DNA of 36,325 nucleotides from Saccoglossus kowalevskii (Eukaryota > Hemichordata > Enteropneusta > Harrimaniidae). The notes below the pieces were generated by a model that was given only the letters and a program-made list of their open reading frames with translations, was not told the DNA's origin and ran no database searches. The stretch lies in contig NW_003156737.1 of assembly GCF_000003605.2 (NCBI RefSeq), positions 353,220-389,544 of the forward strand, given 5' to 3'. Shown here piece after piece: positions 30,401 to 35,559 of the stretch (position 1 is the stretch's first letter; every line of letters starts with the position of its first letter). Position numbers and translations under genes: made by a program.

Positions 30401-32964
30401 TGCGGACAGAACGTCTGCCGTAAACTTCGAATGACTTGATTTTGAATTTCCTAAAAAACTTCCGAAAATCGATTTTCTTTGCATGAATCAATGCCCGATC
30501 AATTGCTATAATTTTGAAAACTCACCGTTTTTTATTTATATGCTATTACGTATGTAAACCAAAAGAAACCCATATCATGTTTTATTTGCCATTTTCACAA
30601 CATTTCGCTTATTTTGAATTAATAGGGGATGTTCTATAGCTATAAATGTAACGACAGCTAACCTTTCCGATTCATTCCCATCGTTTTAGTGACGAACACC
30701 CCCAGTGTTTGTGAACTTCAATGCGATGCGATTCGGGAACTATTTTGATTAGTCTGGGACGGACCCATCAACTGACCTTGTCATAACAATGAATCTATAT
30801 TATTTATAAGACTGTTATCGTCTAGTACTTTAAATTTAAAAGTCAGATAAGGTAACGTTATCTATCACTCGCTATCTCCGAGGTCATATGTTCAATCAGT
30901 TGTCCGTTATTATCTATAATATGAATTTATTTGCAGAATAATAACTATATTTTGTTTAATATCTAATACCTAATGTATCGATTGGTAACATGCACTATTT
31001 AAATGGCACGGTGGTTAAGGATCTTTCAGTCGATAACGTAGTTTTCTTTTCAACGCGTGTTGATTAATTGGGATATTCGAACGGATTTTCACTATGTTTT
31101 GTCTATACTACTAAAATCGCTTCATGCGATTTGGTATCGGTTTTAACTAAATTAGAGATAGTCATGATCAAACAAAATGTTTATTGAAATGCCGTGCACA
31201 TAGAGAAAGGTAAACTGCGATAACGAATCGTACGAGTATAAGGTGTTTTGTTGCCATGTAGCAATGTAATGTAAGCGAGATATTATACAGAGACGGCGAC
31301 TCGAAATGCACGGGGGAGGAGATCTGCCGAAGGCGCGACCTTACCTAGGGGGTCCAGGGGCATGCTCCCCCTTAACAAATTTGAAATATAGACCCTCTTA
31401 AACGCTATTTCCTGCATTTTGAGGGGCAAATTTTGCTGACACAAAGGGTTTCAGCTTGATGTTGAAGGACGACGCTCCCAATAACAGAGGGCGCCCCTCT
31501 GTCTCCCTGTGCAACCTCCTGTTGCAACATCAAAGTCCACAAAACGTGGCATCAATTGCACGGGTTATGAACGTTTTTCACAATGAGGATCGCTTCCCAA
31601 GTGCATCTTCAAGCGGCTCAGACCCGTGGAATCCGACTCGTGAAATCTGACTCCATTGAAAAAAAAAAGTGAAGTATAGAATAAGTCAAATTGAATTTTT
31701 TAAAAGGCAAATCACATTTTCTGACTTGGTAGGCCACGTGACCTATAATAATTTGAATGGGTACAATATGAACAGGGCGTAATTATGTGTCCACACAGCT
31801 AAACTGGCCGGGCATTGACGATCCGGTGTAAACTAGTTGTTTATCATTACATTGTGCTTGCCATGAATACAATTTTATTTTATTTAAATTGTTAATTACC
31901 AAATTAATTACGTTATCTTTTTAATACTAGAATGTTTGGCTTCTACTAAATCCGGTTTTCTATATACATATTATTGTGAATAATATTATTAGGTTATCGG
32001 CCGCTATCAATTGTTCGTAGATGTGGCTGATACGAGTAACATCATGTACTAGTGTAATCCATGAACTGGAAGGCGAGTGCATATACCCTATGACGTCACG
32101 AGGTTGCACAATTTGTTTTTTGCTCAGCCTACTGTTCGAGTACACATGATATGATGACGTTTATGTTGAATATTGCGACGTTTATTGTACCTTTGCAGCT
32201 GTAATATTTCGCACTAAACATAACTGTGAATTATATGGCTTATGACCACGTGATAAATGAAGATATGACCCCAATCATTACAATATTACATCACTATAAT
32301 ATACTATCGACTACACTCTAACATGTTTAATCAATTTTATTACCGGAGTAGTTTTACTGTGAGAACAAATGAACCGCACATAACCAACAAAAAGGCTTAT
32401 TGTCACCTCAACTGCCCCCGAAATTGACATAGAAGCACTATAGCGTAGAAAACAACAGAACACAGCACGTTTGCTAATATTGACATCTCACCTTATCTGG
32501 AATATGCCGAATACACAGTAAATATGGTTGTTTCTGTTTCATTCTTTGGAAATGAGTCACGACGACAGTATTAATACGTTAACTCAAAACAGCGTATACT
32601 AAACATACGGTTTAAATACAACTTTTTTAGCAGACTTTTTAATTTTAATGTATTTTATAAGGTGACACATCAACTAAAAAACGTGTTTGTGTGCTGATCA
32701 TATCAAACCGATCGGTTATCGTTGGTTCAAATGACGCCGGGGACGACCTTCTAAAAGAGCAGCCGAAAAACAATATATAATCTCCATCTCTGTGAGTTTG
32801 AAAGTCGTGTAAATGTTGCCATCGTAATTTCATAAAAAGATTACATTGGGCATAATAGACATTGCGTCATTTTCATTCACAATAATTTCCAAAACAACTT
32901 AAAGCAACTCACCTGAAACAAGAAAAGTTAGAAAAATTATGATACAGTGAGCACGCGTTGCCAT
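2716..32964 (-). CDS. Mannose-receptor-family transmembrane receptor, 12 CTLDs, 43 coding exons (spliced)
   Basis: Cell-surface multi-lectin receptor, inferred to bind glycans and internalise them. Exons in transcript order: 32913-32964, 30162-30316, 29364-29476, 28015-28157, 26324-26541, 25860-25948, 25633-25733, 25071-25200, 24430-24512, 24221-24340, 23489-23674, 22596-22661, 22150-22341, 21234-21322, 20119-20272, 19007-19045, 18657-18836, 18062-18178, 15950-16072, 15262-15510, 14809-15021, 13008-13442, 12192-12343, 11530-11646, 11175-11293, 10825-10976, 10522-10730, 9872-10008, 9603-9655, 9337-9504, 9101-9145, 8800-8984, 8629-8684, 8410-8507, 8033-8299, 7790-7938, 7515-7611, 6698-6936, 4599-4770, 3993-4247, 3599-3769, 3440-3475, 2716-2969. 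All junctions are AG/GT and phase-consistent, giving 2,125 residues. Repeated WIGL, EPN/QPD, WND and conserved Cys show CTLDs. Vertebrate relatives have 8-10 CTLDs plus ricin-type and FN2 domains, both absent here. Whether all exons join in one mRNA is inference. Confidence 0.92.
3599..4247 (-). CDS. Exons 40-41: CTLD12, mannose-type (EPN/WND), membrane-proximal
   Basis: Exon 3993-4247 begins with a Pro/Thr linker and gives [38 protein letters not shown] and [10 protein letters not shown]. Exon 3599-3769 gives [35 protein letters not shown] and GFVCKA. Residues about 1900-2027. EPN plus WND marks it as the last mannose-type domain before the membrane. The two-exon layout matches CTLD11 and differs from the three- or four-exon layout of the other CTLDs, hinting that 11 and 12 arose by a tandem duplication. 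Confidence 0.92.
4599..6936 (-). CDS. Exons 38-39: CTLD11, degenerate sugar site
   Basis: Only two exons encode this domain. Exon 6698-6936 has [35 protein letters not shown] and [10 protein letters not shown]. Exon 4599-4770 has [38 protein letters not shown] and AAVCKY. Residues about 1764-1885. The motif positions read EPS and WDD, so a classic mannose-type site is unlikely. The 1.9-kb intron between the two exons is the largest in the 3' half of the gene. Confidence 0.92.
4771..6697 (-). other. Intron 38, no recognised gene
   Basis: 1.9-kb intron between the two exons of CTLD11. It holds a poly-C run near 5199-5208 and short open frames without family resemblance. I see no mobile element ends in it. 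Confidence 0.5.
7515..8299 (-). CDS. Exons 35-37: CTLD10, mannose-type (EPN/WND)
   Basis: Exon 35 supplies the linker and the N part: [38 protein letters not shown]. Exon 36 (7790-7938) has [32 protein letters not shown], and exon 37 (7515-7611) has [20 protein letters not shown] and GYVCQ. Residues about 1615-1750. EPN plus WND predicts mannose-type binding. A Gly/Tyr-rich loop (WGGYGGYW) precedes WND, which is unusual for this protein and may shape the site. A TA dinucleotide run lies just inside the intron upstream (7620-7642). Confidence 0.92.
7620..7642. repeat. TA dinucleotide microsatellite
   Basis: An AT/TA run just upstream (minus sense) of the acceptor of exon 37, inside intron 36. 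Length polymorphism here could influence acceptor use. Confidence 0.8.
8033..9145 (-). CDS. Exons 31-35: linker plus CTLD9, mannose-type (EPN/WND)
   Basis: Exon 31 (9101-9145) is a Thr/Pro linker, [14 protein letters not shown], phase 1-1. CTLD9 follows on exons 8800-8984 ([23 protein letters not shown]), 8629-8684 ([13 protein letters not shown]), 8410-8507 ([20 protein letters not shown]) and the start of 8033-8299 ([16 protein letters not shown]). Residues about 1467-1600. EPN and WND are both present. The small 56-nt exon 33 is bounded by a strong GTAAGT donor. Exon 35 runs on into CTLD10 without an intron. Confidence 0.91.
9226..9322. mobile_element. 97-bp foldback MITE with 10-bp direct repeats
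   Basis: The ends are TAGCCTGGCA and, inverted, TAGCCTGACA. Inside, GCGTGAGTGGTGCCCTC pairs with a near-perfect inverted copy of GCGTGAGTTGCACCCTC, so most of the element folds on itself. Identical 10-bp direct repeats ATAATGTTCC flank it at 9216-9225 and 9323-9332, as expected of a target-site duplication. It lies in intron 30, 14 nt from the donor of exon 30. TSDs of 9-10 bp are typical of Mutator-like elements, but I cannot assign the superfamily firmly. Confidence 0.78.
9337..10730 (-). CDS. Exons 27-30: CTLD8, mannose-type (EPN/WND)
   Basis: The domain starts in exon 27 ([14 protein letters not shown]) and continues in exons 9872-10008 ([20 protein letters not shown]), 9603-9655 (FWIGLNDQE) and 9337-9504 ([40 protein letters not shown]). 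Residues about 1318-1451. EPN plus WND predicts mannose-type binding. The donor of the last exon is followed within 14 nt by a 97-bp foldback element (see 9226-9322). Confidence 0.92.
10522..11646 (-). CDS. Exons 24-27: CTLD7, partial galactose-type site
   Basis: Exon 24 ends with [10 protein letters not shown], exon 25 (11175-11293) continues [13 protein letters not shown], exon 26 (10825-10976) has [22 protein letters not shown] and NWDNEQP, and exon 27 (10522-10730) has [18 protein letters not shown] and AYVCEK. QPD is formed across the 26/27 junction, but WND is replaced by WSG, so calcium binding is probably impaired. Residues about 1168-1300. Exon 27 also encodes a Pro/Thr linker and the start of CTLD8, so the CTLD7/8 boundary lacks an intron, as does CTLD6/7. 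Confidence 0.92.
11530..15021 (-). CDS. Exons 21, 23, 24: CTLD6, mannose-type (EPN/WND), split by a FAMeT domain
   Basis: Exons 14809-15021, 12192-12343 and 11530-11646 encode residues 867-937 and 1083-1172. The N part has [15 protein letters not shown] and [20 protein letters not shown]. The middle has [23 protein letters not shown] and EDCVMM, and the C part has GRWNDDGC and RPSVCKK. EPN and WND are both present, so a mannose-type site seems intact. Exon 22, an unrelated 145-residue FAMeT domain, is spliced between the N part and the WIGL strand. Exon 24 also carries the linker and the first Cys of CTLD7, so no intron separates CTLD6 from CTLD7. Confidence 0.9.
13008..13442 (-). CDS. Exon 22: FAMeT (Methyltransf_FA-like) domain inside CTLD6
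   Basis: This is the longest exon (435 nt, residues 938-1082). Recognisable elements in order are [55 protein letters not shown] and [17 protein letters not shown]. These match the domain named after crustacean farnesoic acid O-methyltransferase. In most proteins that carry it, no methyltransferase activity is established, and here a catalytic role is unlikely because the domain sits in the ectodomain of a lectin receptor. It is a symmetric phase 1-1 exon. Skipping it joins LLRA to DFFWIGL and restores a normal CTLD6. Identification is from memory of the family pattern. Confidence 0.85.
13443..14808 (-). other. Intron 21, no recognised element
   Basis: 1.4-kb AT-rich intron between the CTLD6 N part and the inserted FAMeT exon. 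No element ends, repeats or coding signal were recognised. If FAMeT is an alternative exon, regulatory sequences could lie here. Confidence 0.4.
15262..15510 (-). CDS. Exon 20: PAN/apple-like domain
   Basis: The exon encodes residues 784-866. It reads [19 protein letters not shown], then [19 protein letters not shown] and LECQLSS. The four cysteines, the CNSFDY run and the final CxLS fit the PAN/apple fold, which in other proteins mediates protein or carbohydrate contacts. A Tyr/Asp-rich stretch ([13 protein letters not shown]) closes it as a spacer before CTLD6. It is one complete module on a symmetric 1-1 exon, so it can be added or skipped without a frameshift. The polypyrimidine tract and CAG acceptor upstream are good. 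Confidence 0.82.
15723..15752. repeat. GTT trinucleotide microsatellite
   Basis: About ten GTT units in intron 19, between the CTLD5 C part and the PAN-like exon. On the minus (transcribed) strand it reads as ACA/CAA repeats, a possible splicing-enhancer-like tract. Confidence 0.8.
15950..19045 (-). CDS. Exons 16-19: short linker plus CTLD5, galactose-type (QPD/WND)
   Basis: Exon 16 (19007-19045, 39 nt) is a Thr/Pro-containing spacer, IVTTAPRPT, phase 1-1. Exons 18657-18836, 18062-18178 and 15950-16072 encode CTLD5 (residues 644-783): [59 protein letters not shown] and GYICKN. QPD plus WND predicts galactose-type binding, as in CTLD1, and the two domains share the DNW/DDW run after QPD. The intron between exons 18 and 19 is about 2 kb and consists largely of a minisatellite. 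Confidence 0.92.
16195..16835. repeat. Degenerate minisatellite (CTTTTCACAAAATGTACACCC type)
   Basis: Units of roughly 50-60 bp repeat the pattern pyrimidine-rich run, TTCACAAAATGTACAC, CTT..CA(A/G)(T/C)CCCTACC, with heavy divergence. It fills the 5'-most plus-strand part of intron 18. Open frames across it reflect the repeat and are not genes. Confidence 0.7.
16836..17744. other. Approximately 0.9-kb non-repeat block interrupting the minisatellite
   Basis: The minisatellite stops near 16,835 and resumes near 17,745 with the same unit type. The intervening sequence is AT-rich and unrelated to the repeat. No terminal inverted repeats or target duplications were found by eye, so it may be an insertion of unknown type or ancestral sequence flanked by two arrays. 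Confidence 0.4.
17745..17872. repeat. Second part of the CACAAAATGTACAC minisatellite
   Basis: Two to three units (CTTTCACAAAGTGTACACCC, CTTTTCACAACATGTACACC) that match the array at 16,195-16,835. It ends about 190 bp from exon 18. Confidence 0.7.
19046..20118 (-). other. Intron 15, no recognised element
   Basis: 1.1-kb intron between CTLD4 and the linker exon. I recognised no coding signal or element ends. Confidence 0.4.
20119..22341 (-). CDS. Exons 13-15: CTLD4, mannose-type (EPN/WND)
   Basis: Exons 22150-22341, 21234-21322 and 20119-20272 encode residues 486-630. A linker rich in acidic residues leads into [15 protein letters not shown]. The core has [11 protein letters not shown] and WEWVDGEE, then [25 protein letters not shown] and GYICKK. 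EPN plus WND is the mannose/GlcNAc/fucose-type signature, making this one of the strongest candidate sugar-binding domains. The intron between exons 13 and 14 holds a CpG-dense GC-rich island. Confidence 0.93.
20273..21233 (-). other. Intron 14, no recognised element
   Basis: Nearly 1 kb of unique-looking sequence inside CTLD4. Nothing supportable seen. Confidence 0.4.
21495..21900. promoter_or_regulatory. GC-rich, CpG-dense island within intron 13
   Basis: This stretch contrasts with the AT-rich surroundings. It carries GGGGGCGGGGC (Sp1-like), TACGTCACG (CRE-like), GACGCGCACC and many other CpGs. It could be an internal promoter, an enhancer, or an interspersed repeat. Open frames on both strands cross it but none has a recognised domain. 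Confidence 0.35.
22596..25200 (-). CDS. Exons 8-10 and 12: CTLD3, split by an inserted module
   Basis: Exons 25071-25200, 24430-24512, 24221-24340 and 22596-22661 encode residues 291-401 and 464-485. The N part has [14 protein letters not shown], the middle has IWIGISG and FAWTGG, then [16 protein letters not shown]. The C part on exon 12 reads [10 protein letters not shown] and AFVCE, which completes the fold. The sugar site is degenerate (QPV, WDT). Between exons 10 and 12 lies exon 11, which encodes an unrelated hevein-like module. Joining exon 10 directly to exon 12 would restore an ordinary CTLD because both borders are phase 1. Confidence 0.9.
22762..22886. mobile_element. Foldback element, copy A (AAGGGCGGTGGTCG family)
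   Basis: Starts AAGGCGGTGGGCGTCGCACA and ends with the near-inverse CGTCGCAACGACCACGGCCC followed by TTTAA. Its right end matches the right end of the copy at 33,747-33,857. It lies in intron 12. I see no coding capacity, so it would be non-autonomous. Confidence 0.5.
23489..23674 (-). CDS. Exon 11: hevein-like (chitin-binding type 1-like) module inside CTLD3
   Basis: The exon encodes residues 402-463. After [10 protein letters not shown] come eight cysteines including [16 protein letters not shown], which resembles the hevein core CCSxxGWCGxTxxxC of chitin-binding type 1 domains. Of the hevein aromatic ligand residues, the tryptophan of GWCG is kept, the earlier one is replaced by Ser and the Tyr by His, so chitin binding is uncertain. 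Phase is 1 at both ends. Two acceptor AGs 12 nt apart (after 23674 or 23662) keep the same frame, the first being likelier. The donor is GTCAGT, somewhat weaker than its neighbours. It could be a cassette exon. Confidence 0.82.
24632..24641. repeat. Poly-G run
   Basis: A run of G in intron 8, upstream (minus sense) of exon 9. It is a poly-C tract on the transcribed strand. Confidence 0.7.
25633..26541 (-). CDS. Exons 5-7: CTLD2, degenerate sugar site
   Basis: Exons 26324-26541, 25860-25948 and 25633-25733 encode residues 155-290. The fold signature is clear: [36 protein letters not shown], and the closing cysteines in ESC and YLC. The calcium site is poor: the EPN position reads EPQ, and the WND position reads WST. 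This domain probably keeps the CTLD fold without classic calcium-dependent sugar binding, as most CTLDs in vertebrate mannose receptors do. Phases are 1 at entry and 1 at exit, so the whole domain is a shufflable unit. Confidence 0.92.
26046..26190. mobile_element. Foldback element, copy B
   Basis: Shares CCGGCGGTAAT, GTCGCGC, CAGGT.AAAAC, CAATGTTTATCA.CACA and CACATGCGC.GCGCG in order with the copy at 33,747-33,857, with extra sequence in the middle. It lies in intron 5, inside CTLD2. Confidence 0.55.
26807..27686. mobile_element. Non-autonomous DNA element with 16-bp perfect terminal inverted repeats
   Basis: ACCGCGTTAGCGCCCA at 26807-26822 is repeated exactly inverted at 27671-27686. Subterminal GC-rich AGCGCCCA/AAGCGCC motifs recur at both ends. 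The interior (~0.85 kb) is AT-rich without a recognised transposase. No target-site duplication is clear by eye. It lies in intron 4. Confidence 0.6.
28015..30316 (-). CDS. Exons 2-4: CTLD1, galactose-type (QPD/WND)
   Basis: Exons 30162-30316, 29364-29476 and 28015-28157 encode residues 18-154. The domain starts with [14 protein letters not shown], has the WIGLHD core, then [10 protein letters not shown], a CC pair after GED, KWNDRPC and GYICQ. QPD together with WND is the calcium and sugar site signature associated with galactose-type ligands in C-type lectins. The long-loop residues look intact, so calcium-dependent binding is plausible. It follows the signal peptide directly: no ricin-type or fibronectin II domain lies between, unlike vertebrate mannose receptors. 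The introns on either side of exon 3 are large and repeat-bearing. Confidence 0.93.
28685..29320. repeat. 20-bp minisatellite with 100-bp higher-order period
   Basis: Units of the type CTTGGGTCTACACAGTTCGG repeat about thirty times. TTTGTGTCTACAAATTT occurs at 28801 and again at 28901, with matching neighbours between, so five 20-bp variants form a 100-bp higher-order unit. The array fills most of intron 3 and ends about 45 bp from exon 3. Open frames across it on both strands are repeat artefacts. Confidence 0.85.
29477..30161 (-). other. Intron 2, no recognised element
   Basis: Contains a poly-T run near 29,624-29,638. Nothing else supportable seen. Confidence 0.4.
31290..31480. repeat. 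Probable interspersed repeat with GGGGG-GCATGC-CCCCC palindrome
   Basis: The block ACCTAGGGGGTCCAGGGG-CATGCTCCCCCTT and the following CCCTCTTAAACGCTATTTCC look out of place in the AT-rich intron 1. The palindromic core and junction with flanking sequence suggest a repeat. I recall similar blocks in marine invertebrate genomes, but cannot confirm a family. Confidence 0.35.
32913..32964 (-). CDS. Exon 1: start codon and signal peptide
   Basis: The exon encodes residues 1-17 and the first base of codon 18. It opens with a short polar stretch, M-A-T-R-A-H, followed by a hydrophobic core ([10 protein letters not shown]), as expected of a secretory signal peptide. The start is well defined: an in-frame TAA lies seven codons upstream (32983-32985), and no other in-frame ATG lies between. 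The donor reads TTTCAG|GTGAGT. Intron 1 (2.6 kb) separates it from the first lectin exon, a common layout for secreted proteins. Cleavage probably falls near residues 17-20. Confidence 0.88.
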
Positions 32965-33300
32965 AGTGAAATGTTTTCGCTTTTAAAGGCTGTCACCAAA
33001 TCATGGGGAGAAATCAGTAGACTCGTGCATTTACTTCAAACCGAGCTTCTGTGTACAATGATGTGCGATATGTGACGAGGAAGACCCTTGGACAGCCCTA
33101 GATACGCCCCTTCAACTTTAAGACTGGGCATTGTCTTGTCATGGATAGCCTGTTCTAATCGTAGTGTCAAGGGCGGACGATTGACGGTCGATATCTCTGC
33201 TACGTATCAGTATGCGATAACGTATAAGAAAATACAAAAATGCTGTGTACACATCGAATAAGTAATCTTGTCATATTAAAATTTAGTTTTCTTCAATTCG
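32965..33300 (-). promoter_or_regulatory. Presumed 5' UTR / promoter side of the receptor gene
   Basis: Immediately upstream of the start codon. It contains an in-frame TAA at 32983-32985 and a three-codon upstream ORF (ATG ATT TGG TGA, minus strand, 33004 to 32993). A TTTAAAAG run lies only about 15 nt from the ATG, too close to act as TATA box for this start. No transcription start can be placed from sequence alone. Confidence 0.3.
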
Positions 33301-33746
33301 TGATGTAGCAAATGCATCAAAATGAAGGGCGCCCTCGTCAATGGCACATTTCCCCCCGAAAACGTGAAATTTGAGGGCGCTACAAGTAGCGATCATCTTG
33401 TGCTCGTATGTTATTCGTTTATGCATTGTGCTGTACGTTATAGACCGGCACACTATGACGTCATTTGTTTTTTGCTAACAAGTATATGTGTGATAAAATG
33501 CGTCTTTCACTGAATAGCACTAGATGGTGATATGCTGCGACGAAGTTTTCGGTCAGTTATTTGTTTCTAAGAAAGTTTATTCAATCAATGTTGTGTATAA
33601 TTGTACTTAAATGGCGGAGGTCGTCGCCCCAAGCATGCGCGAGATATGGGTCTCATAAAATGGCGACTTTTACCAACGAGAATAAACTAAGAGGCTACCA
33701 AGCTTTAATTACGTGTTTTTTTAGTGATTGGAAGGTAAGGAAGTGT

Positions 33747-33857
33747 CACCGGCGGTAATCAGTGCATGTCGCGCTCAGGTCAAAACTCGGGTCCGTGATC
33801 AATGTTTATCAGCACATATGTCGCACATGCGCAGCGCGGCGACCACCGCCCTTTAAG
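33747..33857. mobile_element. Foldback element, copy C
   Basis: Begins CACCGGCGGTAAT and ends CGGCGACCACCGCCCTTTAA. It shares ordered blocks with the copy at 26,046-26,190 and its right end with the one at 22,762-22,886. It lies upstream of the receptor gene. Confidence 0.55.
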
Positions 33858-34544
33858 GAAACCATTGTTCTTTATAAGGGCAATAACAGTTCTGGTATTT
33901 TATCGTCCCTTCTTTTTACAGCGTATTTTGATGATCTTGGTGACGCCCTCAGCGATGTCAGAATCGGCTGGCACATGGAAGTTGTCTCAGTCGTATAATT
34001 ACGCTGACGTCATTGTGCTACTGTGTTTACCGTAAATAGGCTACACAGTCTGCTAAAAACTGAATCATGACATTAATTTCAGCTGTATGAAATCGACGTT
34101 TATGTATTTATTACCACGTCGATGTAGTATAAACAGTGCTCCCATGTATATTTAGAAGATTTTAAAGTTAAAATTGTAAATTTTTATTTAGAATAGTGAT
34201 TAACTCAGCTAGAATGATAATTCCAATATTAGAGGTCAAATAAAAACTTGTTATGCTAGAGCTAACAGTCTGCTGTGCATATTTTCTTATTGCGCTGTTT
34301 TTGTTAAATATAAAGCCCATTGTTCTTCTTCGTAATGCTCCCAAGTTTGGTCTGTAATTACCAAGAAATACATGAACGATTTTCGCGGGACATACTATGA
34401 TGCATTCTTTATTCGCGGTCCTGGCTGTATCATTAATATATATCAAACCCTCGTTTTGAATGATATTTTGACATTGGGATGTATATGTAATGTAAATTTG
34501 GGCCAGTGTTCACCTCACGTTAAACAAGGGTGTTAATCTTTGTT

Positions 34545-35174
34545 GAAAAATGAACGCGAGGCTGAAAAGTTAAAAAAATTAACGTTAGGAAAGAGACAGA
34601 GAACACGAGGCAATAGAGAGAGAAAGAGAAAGTAAAACAGCATGAACTTCAAGTGTTGAGGTTGCGTGTGGAAGCTAATAGTTAACATAAAGGTGTAGAA
34701 AAGTTGGCTGATTCCATTGTTAGTTTCAAGGATCCAAAGCTGCCATTGCTTGATGAGACTAGGGACGAGATGAATTCATTTATTTTAAAGTTCAAGTGAT
34801 TTGCTGCAATTCTGAAATGGTCACGTGATAGTTGGGTTATGAATCTTATTCCATTATTGACAAGCAAAGCTTTTTATTTGTTTTCAGCATTGTCTGCAGC
34901 AGACGCCATCGATTACATAGTTGTAAAGGCAGCTTTGTTGAACGGTTATATAAGAAGATTTCAACTAGGAGGGCAAACGGTTGAGAGAGCATTTCGCAAT
35001 TTGCAGCCAAAGTCGGGCTGTTATGTTTATGGTGACCCAAATCACTCTGCTGTTAATTGTCCTAAGTGTTATAAAAGTTCCAAGCCTCAGGTTAAGTCAG
35101 CTGCTATGTTGGCATGTGATTGGAATAGTATTAATAATTCACAGGAAGTCATAGATGAGTGCTACTTGTGGTAG
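34545..35174 (+). pseudogene. Decayed gag fragment of a gypsy-like retrotransposon
   Basis: The charged start (REAEKLKK, then Arg/Glu repeats) and the later stretch MNLIPLLTSKAFYLFSALSA resemble gag proteins of metazoan Ty3/gypsy-type elements. At 35019-35060 lies a zinc-knuckle relic: C-x2-[Y]-x4-H-x4-C, where the second Cys is Tyr. An in-frame TGA at 34797-34799 interrupts the gag core, and an earlier TAA interrupts the charged region. The reading frame ends at about 35,174. The element is dead. No LTRs were found by eye. Confidence 0.65.
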
Positions 35175-35329
35175 TTCATGAAGTTACATATGCAAGTAGA
35201 CATCCATGTTTACAAGGACGAGATATAGAGTGGAATTGAATGAGGACATGAGCTGCCAATTATTAGTGTTGCACCAACTTTATTGAGGTACTGAGGTAGT
35301 GGTCCCGCGTAATAGTGTATGTTGTTCGG

Positions 35330-35551
35330 TTGCAGTATGTAGAGAGTTAGTCAATTGACTGACGAAAATCGTACCTGTATTGATGATGGATGGTACATGT
35401 CAGAAATCCCCATTAGCTGGACCATATGTAGATACATCCGTTTATGTTGCTGAGGACAATGCACTGATTATGGTTGGTAATATTAGCGGAGCTAGGAAGC
35501 CAGGGGATCCTGATTCAGGTTGGAAACTAGGTTTAGCTCATGAGGTAGGGT
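35330..35551 (+). pseudogene. Decayed protease-region fragment of the same retroelement
   Basis: In one frame, VDTSVYVAEDNALIMVGNIS is followed by GARKPGDPDSGWK. This resembles the segment after the aspartic protease in metazoan gypsy-type pol, where similar I-x-GN-I/V-x-GAR motifs occur. An upstream in-frame stop (TGA near 35,356) and stops between it and the gag remnant show decay. Order and strand agree with the gag relic. Confidence 0.55.
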
Positions 35552-35559
35552 AGGGCATA

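Noticed and set aside
31456-31650. 64-codon plus-strand open frame beside the palindromic repeat
   Set aside because: No recognised domain; it lies within the probable interspersed repeat of intron 1.
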